This document shows, piece by piece, positions 16,673 to 24,114 of a stretch of 64,000 nucleotides of DNA (the first letter of the stretch is position 1; every line of letters begins with the position of its first letter). The notes below the pieces were generated by a model. That model ran no database searches. It was not told where the DNA came from and saw only the letters and a program-made list of their open reading frames with translations. This stretch comes from Dactylosporangium sucinum. GTDB lineage: Bacteria; Actinomycetota; Actinomycetes; Mycobacteriales; Micromonosporaceae. The DNA is taken from assembly GCF_014647515.1 (NCBI RefSeq), contig NZ_BMPI01000034.1:50528-114527 (forward strand). The letters run 5' to 3'. The position numbers and the translations under genes are program-made.

Positions 16673-17458
16673 CCGCACTCGACGGCGTGACGTTGTTTGT
16701 AGGTCTCGGGGTCGAAGGCCGGTGGCCGGCCGCCCTTCGACCCGAGTTTGCGCCGGTTGGCGTCCTGGTCGGTCTTGGACGGGATGGTCGCCTTGATCCC
16801 GCGGCGGCGTAGGTAGCGGCGGTTGGCGCGGGAGGTGTATGCCTTGTCGGCCAGGACCCGGTCCGGGCGGGTGCGCGGCCGGCCGCCGTGCAGCCGGGGT
16901 ACCCGGATGCCGTCCAGGACCACCGTGAACTGCGGGCTGTCGCCGCGCTGGCCTGCGGTCAGGACCACCGACAGCGGCTTCTGGCCCTGCTCGCAGCCCA
17001 GGTGAACCTTGGTGGTCAGCCCGCCGCGGGACCTACCCAGCGCGGGTCGGCTGGTTCGTCGCGGACTCCGCCGGGCGGATCCGCCTGCAGATCCCCCTTT
17101 TGCGTGCCCCGGCGGCGTGCTGATGCGCTCGGGCGGTCGTGGAGTCCACCGACACATCCCAGGTGATCTGCCCGGCCGCGTCGGCGAGGGTCTGCAACGC
17201 GGTCAGGATCTGCGCCCAGACTCCGGCTCGCTGCCACCGCCGGAACAGCCCGGCCACCGCGGACCACGATCCGTAGCAGGGCGGCACGTCCCGCCATGGG
17301 GCGCCGACCCGGACCCGCCACCGGATCCCGTCGATCAACTGCCGCTTGCTGAACAACGACGGCCGACCCGACCGTTGCGGCTTGGGCAGCAACGGTTCCA
17401 GCGCTGCCCACTGCGCGTCGGTGAGGTCATGCCGCCGTGTCACCGCTAAGGTGTCCAC
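16673..17458 (-). pseudogene. IS5-family transposase, N-terminal and core part
   Basis: Translation would start at GTG 17458 (VDTLAVTRRHD). The first frame carries the N-terminal block (LTDAQWAALEPLLPKP, GAPWRDVPPCYGSW) and the first Asp in DVSVDSTTARAHQ. At the A4G5 run (17093-17101 on the plus strand as C5T4) the match moves by +1 into a second frame with GRSRGGLTTKVHLG, the second Asp in VLADKAYTSRANR and HAVECG. The reading then hits the intron at 16672. Most relatives read through as one frame or use a -1 shift, so the +1 change may be a one-base insertion. Non-functional as it stands. Confidence 0.82.
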
Positions 17459-17512
17459 GAGGTCTCCGGTGCAGGTTCTTCTTGGTCGATGAACCAACTA
17501 CCGGAGACCTCG
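17458..17512. repeat. inverted repeat over the transposase start
   Basis: CGAGGTCTCCGGT at 17458-17470 is repeated in inverse at 17500-17512 with a 29-base loop. On the transposase strand the hairpin would enclose the ribosome binding region and reach the start codon. It is present only in transcripts that read in from outside the element, a layout other IS elements use to block chance expression. Confidence 0.5.
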
Positions 17513-17570
17513 CCCATTGTCGATCTCCGACACGCACCCGATCACGTCAGACCAGGTCACGCCACACCCT

Positions 17571-17587
17571 CGACTTCGACACACTGC
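17571..17587. repeat. right terminal inverted repeat of the IS5-family element
   Basis: Partner of 14351-14367. It is followed directly by the second CTAG copy at 17588-17591. Confidence 0.85.
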
Positions 17588-17768
17588 CTAGCCCACGGAC
17601 GCCCAAGGTTGGCGTTTCGGATGGCATCACAGCGAGAAATTTCGATCTCTGCGAACAGTGCCGGCGCTTCCTTGACGCGCGAGGTAGCGCCGCACGCAAA
17701 CTGGTGTCGACGAAATGTCGGGTTTCGACGTGGAGCACAGACCAGCCGGGCGCAAGGGGGACGGTGGC

Positions 17769-18134
17769 GTGGAGTTCGGCGATCTCCTGGAAATCCGGGA
17801 ACTGCTGCAGTACCAGCACGTGATCGGCGCCGTGGTCTGCCTCGGCGAGCGCCCGATGCGCTACGGCGAACTCGGCAGCGCCATCACCGAGTGGACCGGC
17901 AGCCGCATCGGCGACGGTGAGGTAACCCGAACCGTCCACCGGCTGGTCGGGAGCGGACTCGCCGACGAGACGTACGCCCAGGGACACCGCCTGCTCGTTC
18001 TCACGGCAGCGGGAATGCAACGGCTCGACACGATCCGCGCACTGGGACGGGCCCTTCGCCGCGGCAACAGCAGGATCGCCGCCCACTCTGCGGAGCCTGA
18101 CCACATAGGAGGGTCATCAGGTGATGAACCGTAG
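17769..18134 (+). CDS. small winged-helix regulator (HxlR/PadR-like)
   Basis: 121 residues from GTG 17769, chosen because GGGGGA lies about seven bases upstream; ATG 17715 in the same frame has no clear site. The sequence reads as a winged helix: LLEIRELLQYQHVIGAVVCLGERPMRYGELGSAI (helices 1-2), EVTRTVHRLVGSGLADE (recognition helix), a short wing and LLVLTAAGMQRLDTIRALGRAL. It resembles the gene at 14048, and the two may have been neighbours before the IS entered. It lies 60 bases upstream of the prepilin peptidase, so a role in pilus control is plausible. Confidence 0.6.
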   Translation: MEFGDLLEIRELLQYQHVIGAVVCLGERPMRYGELGSAITEWTGSRIGDGEVTRTVHRLVGSGLADETYAQGHRLLVLTAAGMQRLDTIRALGRALRRGNSRIAAHSAEPDHIGGSSGDEP

Positions 18135-18194
18135 CGCTGGTGCCGAGCGACCGACGCCGCCCAGCACCAGCTGTCGCTGAGTTCGGCAGCGTTC

Positions 18195-18944
18195 ATGAAC
18201 GCGTGGGCTCCCGCGGCCATGGCTGGCGTCGGCATCCTTGTCGGGTCTGCAGCGCGCGTCGAGGTCTTCCGTAGCTCCGTGCCCGCCGGCTCGCCACGAC
18301 AGGCAGCGTGTCCCCGTTGTGCTTGCGAGCTTGTCCACCCGGGACGCCTGTGGCACAGCTGGGCTGTTCTCTGCCGCGGGACTTGCCGTTCGTGCGGCTC
18401 GCGCATCGGCCCCCCACTCGCCGCTGTCGAATTGGCGACGGCGTTCCCCTTCGCCGCCTTGACATTGTGCGTCGATGCGCTGGTCCCGCTGCTGGTCTAC
18501 TGCTTCGTGGCTGCCGTGGGCGTCACGCTCACCTTCGTCGATCTGGCTGTGCATCGTCTGCCCGACCGGCTGACCATCACGCTGGCTACAGGCGTCGTGG
18601 CGGCGTTCGGAATCACTTCCCTCGCCGACGGCGAACGCATGGCATTGCTGGAGGGGCTCGTCTCGGGCCTTGGCGTGGCATTGGTCTACGTGTTGATGTG
18701 GTTGGTCACGAGCGGTGGAATCAGCCTTGGCGACGCGAAGCTAGCCTTGGGCCTAGGGGTCGTTGTCGGCTGGTCCGGCTGGCGATCCGCCGTCTTCGCA
18801 GTGGTTTTGGGCCTCGTCCTCACTGGACTCGCGGCAGTCGTGTTGTTGTCCGCCGGGCGGGCAAGCCGAAACGACCCCATTCCACATGGCCCGTTCATGA
18901 TCCTCGCAGCGCTCACGACGGTCAGCGCCATACACACATGGTGA
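18195..18944 (+). CDS. A24-family prepilin peptidase (TadV/PilD-like)
   Basis: 249 residues, multi-spanning. The N-terminal part carries a four-Cys motif (CPRCACE and CRGTCRSCGSRIG), like the zinc-binding loop of bifunctional PilD enzymes. Both catalytic aspartates are visible: Asp in FVDLAVHRLPDRLT and Asp in GGISLGDAKLALGLG. The usual C-terminal Gly-Pro-Phe is in IPHGPFMILA. The enzyme would cut the Gly junctions in the leaders of the pilin and TadE proteins at 6194-7690. It is encoded 4 kb from them, beyond the IS element. Confidence 0.88.
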   Translation: MNAWAPAAMAGVGILVGSAARVEVFRSSVPAGSPRQAACPRCACELVHPGRLWHSWAVLCRGTCRSCGSRIGPPLAAVELATAFPFAALTLCVDALVPLLVYCFVAAVGVTLTFVDLAVHRLPDRLTITLATGVVAAFGITSLADGERMALLEGLVSGLGVALVYVLMWLVTSGGISLGDAKLALGLGVVVGWSGWRSAVFAVVLGLVLTGLAAVVLLSAGRASRNDPIPHGPFMILAALTTVSAIHTW

Positions 18945-19337
18945 CGGTCGCGCGGCCGCGGGAAGCGTGCCGGTCGCTGGGCGCCGGGGTTCGAACCCGG
19001 GTCTGGCGCCGCGTTCTGGTGCTCAATCGCGCCGCGGCCGCCTTCGGTGCCGCCAGGCGCCCGGCATTGGCTGCAGGTCGAGGTCAGCACGGAGCAGAAC
19101 ATTCCTCCGAGGAGCGGCGCACGTTCTTCCGTCAGTACGCGACCCGGAGGCGCTCACCGCACGGTGACGACGCTGTCGCGGTTCAGCCGCGCGGTACACA
19201 GTGGACAGTGCACATTCAATCGACGCCCTCGGCTGCCCGCCTCCCCGGGGCCACCGATAGTGGACAGCGGGCGCCGACGCATCGCGGCGTCGCCGGTGCC
19301 GGTCGCGGCTCGGCCGTGCCCGGCACCGACCAACGTT
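18945..19337. other. convergent intergenic region
   Basis: About 390 bases between the prepilin peptidase and the fucose-locus SDR. No protein is recognisable. A tRNA T-arm-like hairpin is at 18984-19000 (no tRNA body around it), and a terminator-like hairpin for the minus-strand operon is at 19294-19328. Confidence 0.5.
19294..19328 (-). terminator. hairpin downstream of the fucose SDR
   Basis: CGGTGCCG (19294-19301) pairs with CGGCACCG (19321-19328) around a 19-base GC-rich loop. It begins ten bases past the SDR stop codon. There is no T-run, as is common in high-GC actinobacteria. Confidence 0.45.
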
Positions 19338-20099
19338 TCACCGGGCGAGCCAACCTCCGTCGACCGGGATGATGGTCCCGTGGATGTAGGCGGCGGCGTC
19401 GGAGGCGAGGAATACGGCAGCGCCCGAGATGTCTTCGGGTCGTCCCCATCGACCAGCCGGGATTCGCTTGAGAATCGCTTCGTTGCGTTCCGGATGGTCC
19501 TGCAGGGCCTGGGTATTGTCCGTGGCGATGTAACCCGGAGCGATGGCGTTGACGTTGACCCCGGACCCTGCCCACTCGTTGGCCAATGCTCGAGTGAGGC
19601 CAGCGATGCCCGACTTGGCGGCGGCGTAGCCTGGGACGTTGATGCCGCCCTGGAAGCTCAACATCGACGCGGTGAAGATGATACGACCGGCGCCCCGGGC
19701 CAACATGCCAGCGCCGATTTCACGGGCAAGCACGAACTGGGCGGAGAGATCGACCTCCAGGACGTGGTCCCAGTCGGCGTCGCTGTGTTCGGCGGCGGGG
19801 GCGCGTCGGATGGTGCCGGCGTTGTTGACGAGGATGTCGACCGGTCGGCCAGCCGCAACCAGTGTGGCGGCGAAGGCCGACACGGCCGCGCGGTCGGCGA
19901 AGTCGACGCTGTGTGCCGCGAAGGTACGGCCAAGGGCCTCGACCCGCTTGCCGGCTTCGCTGCCTTGCGATTCGAGGGAGGCGCTGACGCCGATGATGTC
20001 GGCCCCTGCTGCGGCGAGTGCTTCGGCCATCGCCAGTCCTATGCCGCGTCGGCAGCCGGTTACCACGGCGAGTCGTCCGGTCAGGTCGAAGGGGCTCAT
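19338..20099 (-). CDS. SDR dehydrogenase, probable 2-keto-3-deoxy-L-fuconate dehydrogenase
   Basis: 253 residues. Classical SDR motifs: TGCRRGIG (residues 14-21, cofactor), NNAG (92-95), Ser145 in FTAS, Tyr158 and Lys162 in YAAAK. It ends IIPVDGGWLAR. Length and sequence style match the KduD/2-keto-3-deoxy-acid dehydrogenase group. Its ATG overlaps the stop of the zinc dehydrogenase (ATGA), and the operon also holds mutarotase and aldose dehydrogenase. In the non-phosphorylating fucose route an SDR oxidises 2-keto-3-deoxy-L-fuconate at C4. That assignment rests on context; another sugar-acid substrate is possible. Confidence 0.75.
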   Translation of the reverse strand: MSPFDLTGRLAVVTGCRRGIGLAMAEALAAAGADIIGVSASLESQGSEAGKRVEALGRTFAAHSVDFADRAAVSAFAATLVAAGRPVDILVNNAGTIRRAPAAEHSDADWDHVLEVDLSAQFVLAREIGAGMLARGAGRIIFTASMLSFQGGINVPGYAAAKSGIAGLTRALANEWAGSGVNVNAIAPGYIATDNTQALQDHPERNEAILKRIPAGRWGRPEDISGAAVFLASDAAAYIHGTIIPVDGGWLAR

Positions 20100-21121
20100 G
20101 CGTTGCCTCCGCAGTCAATGAGGACTTTCACGTCACCGCCGGTCTCGAGGGCAGCGAATGCGTCGGCGACGTGTTCCAGCGGTACGATGCGGGAGATGAG
20201 TCGGTCGGCCGGCACGTCTCCGGCGTGCACGAGTCGCACTGCCGCTTCGTAGTCTTCGCGTTGGTAGACCCGCACGCCGACGATCTCCAGCTCCCGCCAG
20301 AAGACGCGGTGCAGGTCGATCTCGCGGGCCTTCGGGTGGATGGCCACGACGACGAGGCGGCCGCGGACAGCAAGTAGTTCGGTGGCCAGGCGCACGCCGG
20401 CGGCGGAGCCGGAGACCTCGAAGACCACGTCCGCGCCGGCGCCGCCGGTTCGTTGCTGGATTTGCGCAGCGACATCGGTTGTCTGCGGATCGAGCGCCGG
20501 CAGTCCCAGCTGGGCGGCCACGGCGCGACGGTGGGGGTCGAGCTCCAGGACGGTGACCTTGGCTCCGGTGGCCTGGGCGACCTTGCCGATGAGCAGTCCG
20601 ACCGGGCCGGCGCCGATAACGACGGCGGACTCGCCTGCGGTGAGCCGGGACCGGCGGACATCGTGTACTGCGACTGCGGTCGGCTCGATGAGGGCGGCTT
20701 GTTCCAGCGGCAGGTCCTCGGGCAGCCGGACCAGGATGTCCGCCGGCACGGTCCAGGACTGCTGCATTGAGCCACTTGAATCGATGCCGATGAAGTTCAG
20801 CCGGTGGCAGATGTGATTGTGGCCAGCCTCGCAGGCCGGGCACTCGCCGCACCAGGCGAGCGGCATCACGGTGACCGGGTCGCCGGGCGCCCATCCGGTG
20901 ACATCGTCGCCCACCTCGGCGATTCGGCCGGACATCTCGTGTCCGATGACGGCGGGCAGCTGGACGCGGTGGTCCATGGCGCCGTGCAGGATATGCAGAT
21001 CAGTGCCGCAGATGCCGGTGTATGCGACGTCGATGCGGACCTGTCCGGTCCTGGGCGGCACGCGTTCGGCGGTGTCGACGGTGATGGTGTGTTGGCCGGT
21101 GTAGTGGGCGGTTCTGGTCAT
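20096..21121 (-). CDS. zinc-dependent sugar/alcohol dehydrogenase
   Basis: 341 residues, medium-chain family. Catalytic zinc residues: Cys38 in GICGTD, then His61-Glu62 in GHE. Structural zinc: Cys91, 94, 97 and 105 in CGECPACEAGHNHIC. The Rossmann motif is VIGAGPVGLLIG. It resembles sorbitol, L-threonine or galactitol dehydrogenases. It overlaps the genes on both sides by ATGA junctions. In the fucose pathway it could oxidise a pathway intermediate or handle lactaldehyde or a polyol by-product. The exact step cannot be told from sequence. Confidence 0.8.
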   Translation of the reverse strand: MTRTAHYTGQHTITVDTAERVPPRTGQVRIDVAYTGICGTDLHILHGAMDHRVQLPAVIGHEMSGRIAEVGDDVTGWAPGDPVTVMPLAWCGECPACEAGHNHICHRLNFIGIDSSGSMQQSWTVPADILVRLPEDLPLEQAALIEPTAVAVHDVRRSRLTAGESAVVIGAGPVGLLIGKVAQATGAKVTVLELDPHRRAVAAQLGLPALDPQTTDVAAQIQQRTGGAGADVVFEVSGSAAGVRLATELLAVRGRLVVVAIHPKAREIDLHRVFWRELEIVGVRVYQREDYEAAVRLVHAGDVPADRLISRIVPLEHVADAFAALETGGDVKVLIDCGGNA

Positions 21122-21453
21122 GCCGTCTCCTCATTCAGGTGCCAGACCTCCTGCATCGGCGCCCACCAGTGCCCGGAGCCGGGTTCGGCGAGGGACTCCT
21201 GGCATGGGTCGGTCAGCGTCCACCATTGTCTGGTGCGAGGGTCCGCCGCGATGCGGGCCTGGTCGGCCTCGTGGTCGTCGCCGACGTACTCGTAGTAGCC
21301 GACGAGTAGATCGCCGTGCAGGAAGATGGAGTAGTTACGGATGTTGGCTCGAACAAGCATCTGTTCGACGTCCGGCCATACCGATCGGTGCAGCAGCAGG
21401 TACTCCTGCCGCTGCCCGGGCCGCAGCCGGATGATCGAGCAATAGCGCTGCAT
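21118..21453 (-). CDS. L-rhamnose/L-fucose mutarotase (RhaM family)
   Basis: 111 residues from ATG 21453. The RhaM-type dimeric alpha/beta-barrel pattern is visible: RYCSIIRLRPGQRQEYLLLHRSVWPDVEQML, then NIRNYSIFLHGDLLVGYYEYVG with the conserved His and Tyr, and WWTLTDPCQ. These enzymes interconvert anomers of 6-deoxy sugars. It sits one base from the aldose dehydrogenase gene, which needs a single anomer as substrate, so fucose is the likely sugar here. A paralogue is at 41326-41652. Confidence 0.8.
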   Translation of the reverse strand: MQRYCSIIRLRPGQRQEYLLLHRSVWPDVEQMLVRANIRNYSIFLHGDLLVGYYEYVGDDHEADQARIAADPRTRQWWTLTDPCQESLAEPGSGHWWAPMQEVWHLNEETA

Positions 21454-21454
21454 A

Positions 21455-22393
21455 TCAGGCCTTCCTGGTGTTCTCGGGCCGGCCGCTGGGCCAGGCATAG
21501 CCGAGCACCGGCGCGAGAACCTTTTCAATGTCGACAAGCAGTTCGGGATCCGTCGGCTCCAGCGCCCAGCGCACGTTTCGCGCCATATTGCCGGGGCTGG
21601 CGGAACCGACGAAGGTAGTCGCGAATGCGGAGGGCTCGGCGGCGAACCGGACGGCAACCTGGGCGATGTCGGTCCCGCGATCGGCGCACAGACGCGCGGC
21701 GGCTGCGGACGCCTCGCGGACGGCCGCGGGGGCCGGGTGCCAGGGCGGCGCGCCACGCTGGGAGAGCAGGCCCATGCCGAGCGGGGAGGCGTTCATGACG
21801 GCGGTCCCACGTGCGGCAAAATGCGGCACGGCCTCGAGCAGTGCCCGATCGAGCAGGGTGTAGCGGCAGTAGGACAAGACGGTATCGACTGGAGCCTCGG
21901 CGGCAACGTGGGTCAGGGCTTCCAGGGGATAGCCGGTGATGCCGACGAAGCGGACTTTGCCCTCCTCCTGCAGGCGGCGCAGCGCCGGGAGCGCCTCCGC
22001 GGCAACCTGGCCGAGGTCGCCGAACTCGATGTCGTGGCACTGGATGATGTCGAGGTGATCGGTGCCGAGCCGGGCCAGGCTCTCCTCGACGCTCGCGACG
22101 ACGCGGGCGGCGGAGAAGTCGAAGTCGTCCTCACCGTAGCGTCCGACCTTCGTCGCCAGAATGTAGCTGTCCCGATCGATGCCGTGCAGGGCGCGGCCGA
22201 GGACGGTTTCGGCGACGGTCGCGCCATAGTAGGGCGAGACATCGATGATGTTCACCCCAAGGTCGAGCGCGGTACGCACCGCGCGGATGCCGGCGTCCTG
22301 GTCGATCGGCGCGAAGACGCCGCCGAGCGGCGAGGCGCCGTATCCGAGCATCGACACGCGCAGCCCGGTTTTGCCGAGTGTGCGGTACTGCAT
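21455..22393 (-). CDS. aldo/keto reductase, probable L-fucose 1-dehydrogenase
   Basis: 312 residues from ATG 22393. The AKR tetrad is visible: Asp51 and Tyr55/56 in DVSPYYG, Lys82 in TKVGRYG, His120 in QCHDIEF. The form resembles D-threo-aldose/L-galactose 1-dehydrogenases, which act on L-fucose. It is the first gene of the minus-strand operon to 19338, with the GntR gene divergent and palindromes in the gap. It would convert L-fucose to L-fucono-lactone using NAD(P)+. L-galactose is an alternative substrate. Confidence 0.8.
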   Translation of the reverse strand: MQYRTLGKTGLRVSMLGYGASPLGGVFAPIDQDAGIRAVRTALDLGVNIIDVSPYYGATVAETVLGRALHGIDRDSYILATKVGRYGEDDFDFSAARVVASVEESLARLGTDHLDIIQCHDIEFGDLGQVAAEALPALRRLQEEGKVRFVGITGYPLEALTHVAAEAPVDTVLSYCRYTLLDRALLEAVPHFAARGTAVMNASPLGMGLLSQRGAPPWHPAPAAVREASAAAARLCADRGTDIAQVAVRFAAEPSAFATTFVGSASPGNMARNVRWALEPTDPELLVDIEKVLAPVLGYAWPSGRPENTRKA

Positions 22394-22411
22394 GGGAGTC
22401 GCGCCTTCCTG

Positions 22412-22422
22412 ACATCTGATGT
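22412..22422. promoter_or_regulatory. fucose-region operator site A
   Basis: ACATCTGATGT, flanked by G and C to give a 13-base perfect palindrome (22411-22423). It lies 19 bases upstream of the aldose dehydrogenase start and in the divergent gap with the GntR gene. Confidence 0.7.
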
Positions 22423-22485
22423 CTACTCGATTCCGCCCAGGAGATGCGGAGCTGTGGGGGGAAACCCCGGACCACGGTCGACGAT

Positions 22486-22496
22486 TCATCTGACGT
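22486..22496. promoter_or_regulatory. fucose-region operator site B (degenerate)
   Basis: TCATCTGACGT, two mismatches to the palindrome, 42 bases before the GntR start. A TAAGAT -10-like box follows at 22503. Likely used for autoregulation, with lower confidence. Confidence 0.4.
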
Positions 22497-22537
22497 GGGA
22501 GATAAGATGGCGGCTCTGGCGGGTGGAGGAGGCCGGT

Positions 22538-23281
22538 GTGGCACTGACGGATGATGCGATCGCGAAGATCCGCGGCATGATTCAGTCCGGCGCGCTGCCG
22601 CCCGGGGCGCGGCTGCCGACCGAGCAGCAACTGTCGGTGCAGATGGGCATCTCGCGGAGCGGGGTCCGCGAGGCGGTGAAGGTGCTCGAGGCGGCCCGCG
22701 TCCTCGACGTCCGCCGAGGCGACGGCACCTACGTGACGAGCCTCGCTCCGCGGCTGCTGCTGGAGGGCCTCGGCTTTGCCCTTGAGCTGCTCCGCGATGA
22801 CACGCTGCTGGAGGTCATGGAGGTGCGCCGCATGCTGGAGCCGGTCGCCACCGGTGTGGCCGCCTTGCGCATCACCGACGAGGATCTCGACGAGCTCAGC
22901 AAGATTCTCGACGACATGCGCAGCGCGGCCGACGACGCCGAGCGGCTTATTCAGTACGACGCGGCATTCCACCGCACTGTCGCCGCGGTCACCGGCAACG
23001 AGACGTTGACCTCGTTGCTCGACGGCCTGTCCGGGCAGACCCTGCGGGCGAGGGTGTGGCGCGGGCTTATCGAGGGCAACTCGTCGCACATCACGCTCGC
23101 CGAGCACGAGGCGATCTATCACGCGCTGCGTGATCGCGACCCTTTGCTCGCCCAGGCAAGTGCACTTATGCACGTCAATACTTCGGAATCGTGGCTGCGG
23201 GCGGTGCTTGCAGCGCCACCGGAGGAGCCGGCCGACTCCGTCGCACCGCAACGGAGTCAACGGTCCACCGCCAATCCGTAA
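22538..23281 (+). CDS. GntR-family regulator, FadR subfamily
   Basis: 247 residues from GTG 22538 with GGAGGAGG upstream. N-terminal GntR winged helix: IAKIRGMIQSGALPPGARLPTEQQLSVQMGISRSGVREAVKVLEAARVLDVRRGDGTYV. The C-terminal all-helical FCD domain has the metal/effector pattern (MEVRRMLEPVATGVAAL, YDAAFHRTVAAVTGNETL, LAEHEAIYHAL). It is divergent from the fucose operon and central to the region with the ACATCnGATGT palindromes, so it is the best candidate for their binder, with fucose or a keto-acid intermediate as effector (inference). Its end overlaps the end of the convergent fuconolactonase gene by 25 bases. Confidence 0.85.
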   Translation: MALTDDAIAKIRGMIQSGALPPGARLPTEQQLSVQMGISRSGVREAVKVLEAARVLDVRRGDGTYVTSLAPRLLLEGLGFALELLRDDTLLEVMEVRRMLEPVATGVAALRITDEDLDELSKILDDMRSAADDAERLIQYDAAFHRTVAAVTGNETLTSLLDGLSGQTLRARVWRGLIEGNSSHITLAEHEAIYHALRDRDPLLAQASALMHVNTSESWLRAVLAAPPEEPADSVAPQRSQRSTANP

Positions 23282-24114
23282 GTGCGCGCCGCCGTGCCGC
23301 CGAAGACCTCGTCCCACGCAGGCGGTGGCAGCACCTGCTCAAGGGCGATGCGGACGTCACCGTAGCTGGCGGCCAGCAGACAGACAGGCCAGTCGGAGCC
23401 GAACATCAGCCGGCCGGCGCCGAACTCGGTGACGGCGACATCGACGAAGGGCCGCAGCTGCTCGTGCGTCCACCCGGGGCCGGCCTCGGTCACCATGCCG
23501 GACAGCTTGCACGTCACATTGGCGTTGCCGGCCAGATCGGTGAACGGCCCGCGCCAGTCGCGCAGACCCGCCGTGCCTTCGTCGATGCGCGGCTTGCCGA
23601 GGTGGTCGAGGACGAGGCGCAGCTCGGGCACGGCGGCGGCGGCCCGGGCCGCCGCCGACAACTGGTCGACCCGGATAACCAGGTCAAATGCAAGGCCGGC
23701 GGCAGCCACCGTGGCAAGCCCGCGCCGCACATCCGCCCGGTCGAGATATGCCGGATCCGCCTCACCCTGCACCTGCGATCGAATCCCGACCAGCAGCTCA
23801 CCGCCACGCAGCCGACGGAATCCCGCGATGGTTGCGGCCAGTTCGGGATCTGCCACGTCAGCCCATGCCACCACTCCAACGATCTCCGCGGTGTCCGCTG
23901 CGTAGCCGAGGAACTCGGCGGCCTCATCAACATGGCAGCGACCGCCCTCGACCAGCACGGTGCGGTCGACTTTGGCGCCGGCGAGCTCAACCCGTAGCTC
24001 GTCGGGGGTGAAAGCGCGGCGGATGCCGGCCAACGCGGGGTCGTTCAGCCACGTGTAGCCGCGTTCGGGCCGCCACAGATGGTGATGTGCGTCGACGATC
24101 ACTCGGCCGCCCAC
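23257..24114 (-). CDS. amidohydrolase, probable L-fuconolactonase
   Basis: 285 residues from GTG 24114 (AAGGA upstream); GTG 24102, overlapping the previous stop as GTGA, is the alternative. TIM-barrel amidohydrolase of the COG3618 type: DAHHHLWRP at the N-terminus, LVLDHLGKP, NVTCKLSGM, LMFGSDWPVCLLA. This family includes lactonases of L-fucono- and L-rhamnono-lactone. It is encoded directly after L-fuconate dehydratase, so it would open the lactone made by the aldose dehydrogenase. Assignment from family plus context. Confidence 0.8.
   Translation of the reverse strand: MGGRVIVDAHHHLWRPERGYTWLNDPALAGIRRAFTPDELRVELAGAKVDRTVLVEGGRCHVDEAAEFLGYAADTAEIVGVVAWADVADPELAATIAGFRRLRGGELLVGIRSQVQGEADPAYLDRADVRRGLATVAAAGLAFDLVIRVDQLSAAARAAAAVPELRLVLDHLGKPRIDEGTAGLRDWRGPFTDLAGNANVTCKLSGMVTEAGPGWTHEQLRPFVDVAVTEFGAGRLMFGSDWPVCLLAASYGDVRIALEQVLPPPAWDEVFGGTAARTYGLAVDR

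Larger units (their letters stand above)
14351..17587. mobile_element. IS5-family insertion sequence carrying a group II intron
   Basis: The ends are near-perfect inverted repeats: GGAGTGTGTCGAAGTCG at 14351-14367 and GCAGTGTGTCGAAGTCG (read inward) at 17571-17587, matching at 16 of 17 positions. The direct repeat CTAG flanks both sides (14347-14350 and 17588-17591). Without the 2,198-bp intron the element would be 1,039 bp, a normal IS5-family size. It encodes one DDE transposase on the minus strand, now split by the intron and with one frame change. It was probably inactivated when the intron entered. Confidence 0.85.

Noticed and set aside
14369..17458. Interpretation of the IS transposase as two independent genes
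   Set aside because: Removal of the intron joins the parts in frame and restores the conserved ECGIN block, so they are fragments of one gene.
18984..19000. Sequence like a tRNA T-arm on the minus strand (CCGGG, TTCGAAC, CCCGG)
   Set aside because: No acceptor, D- or anticodon arm can be drawn upstream, and no integrase or second att-like copy is visible. Probably a chance palindrome or a very old fragment.
21737..22537. Very long plus-strand frame continuing upstream of the GntR start
   Set aside because: It is antisense to the aldo/keto reductase, whose family motifs are certain. The GntR domain begins only after GTG 22538.
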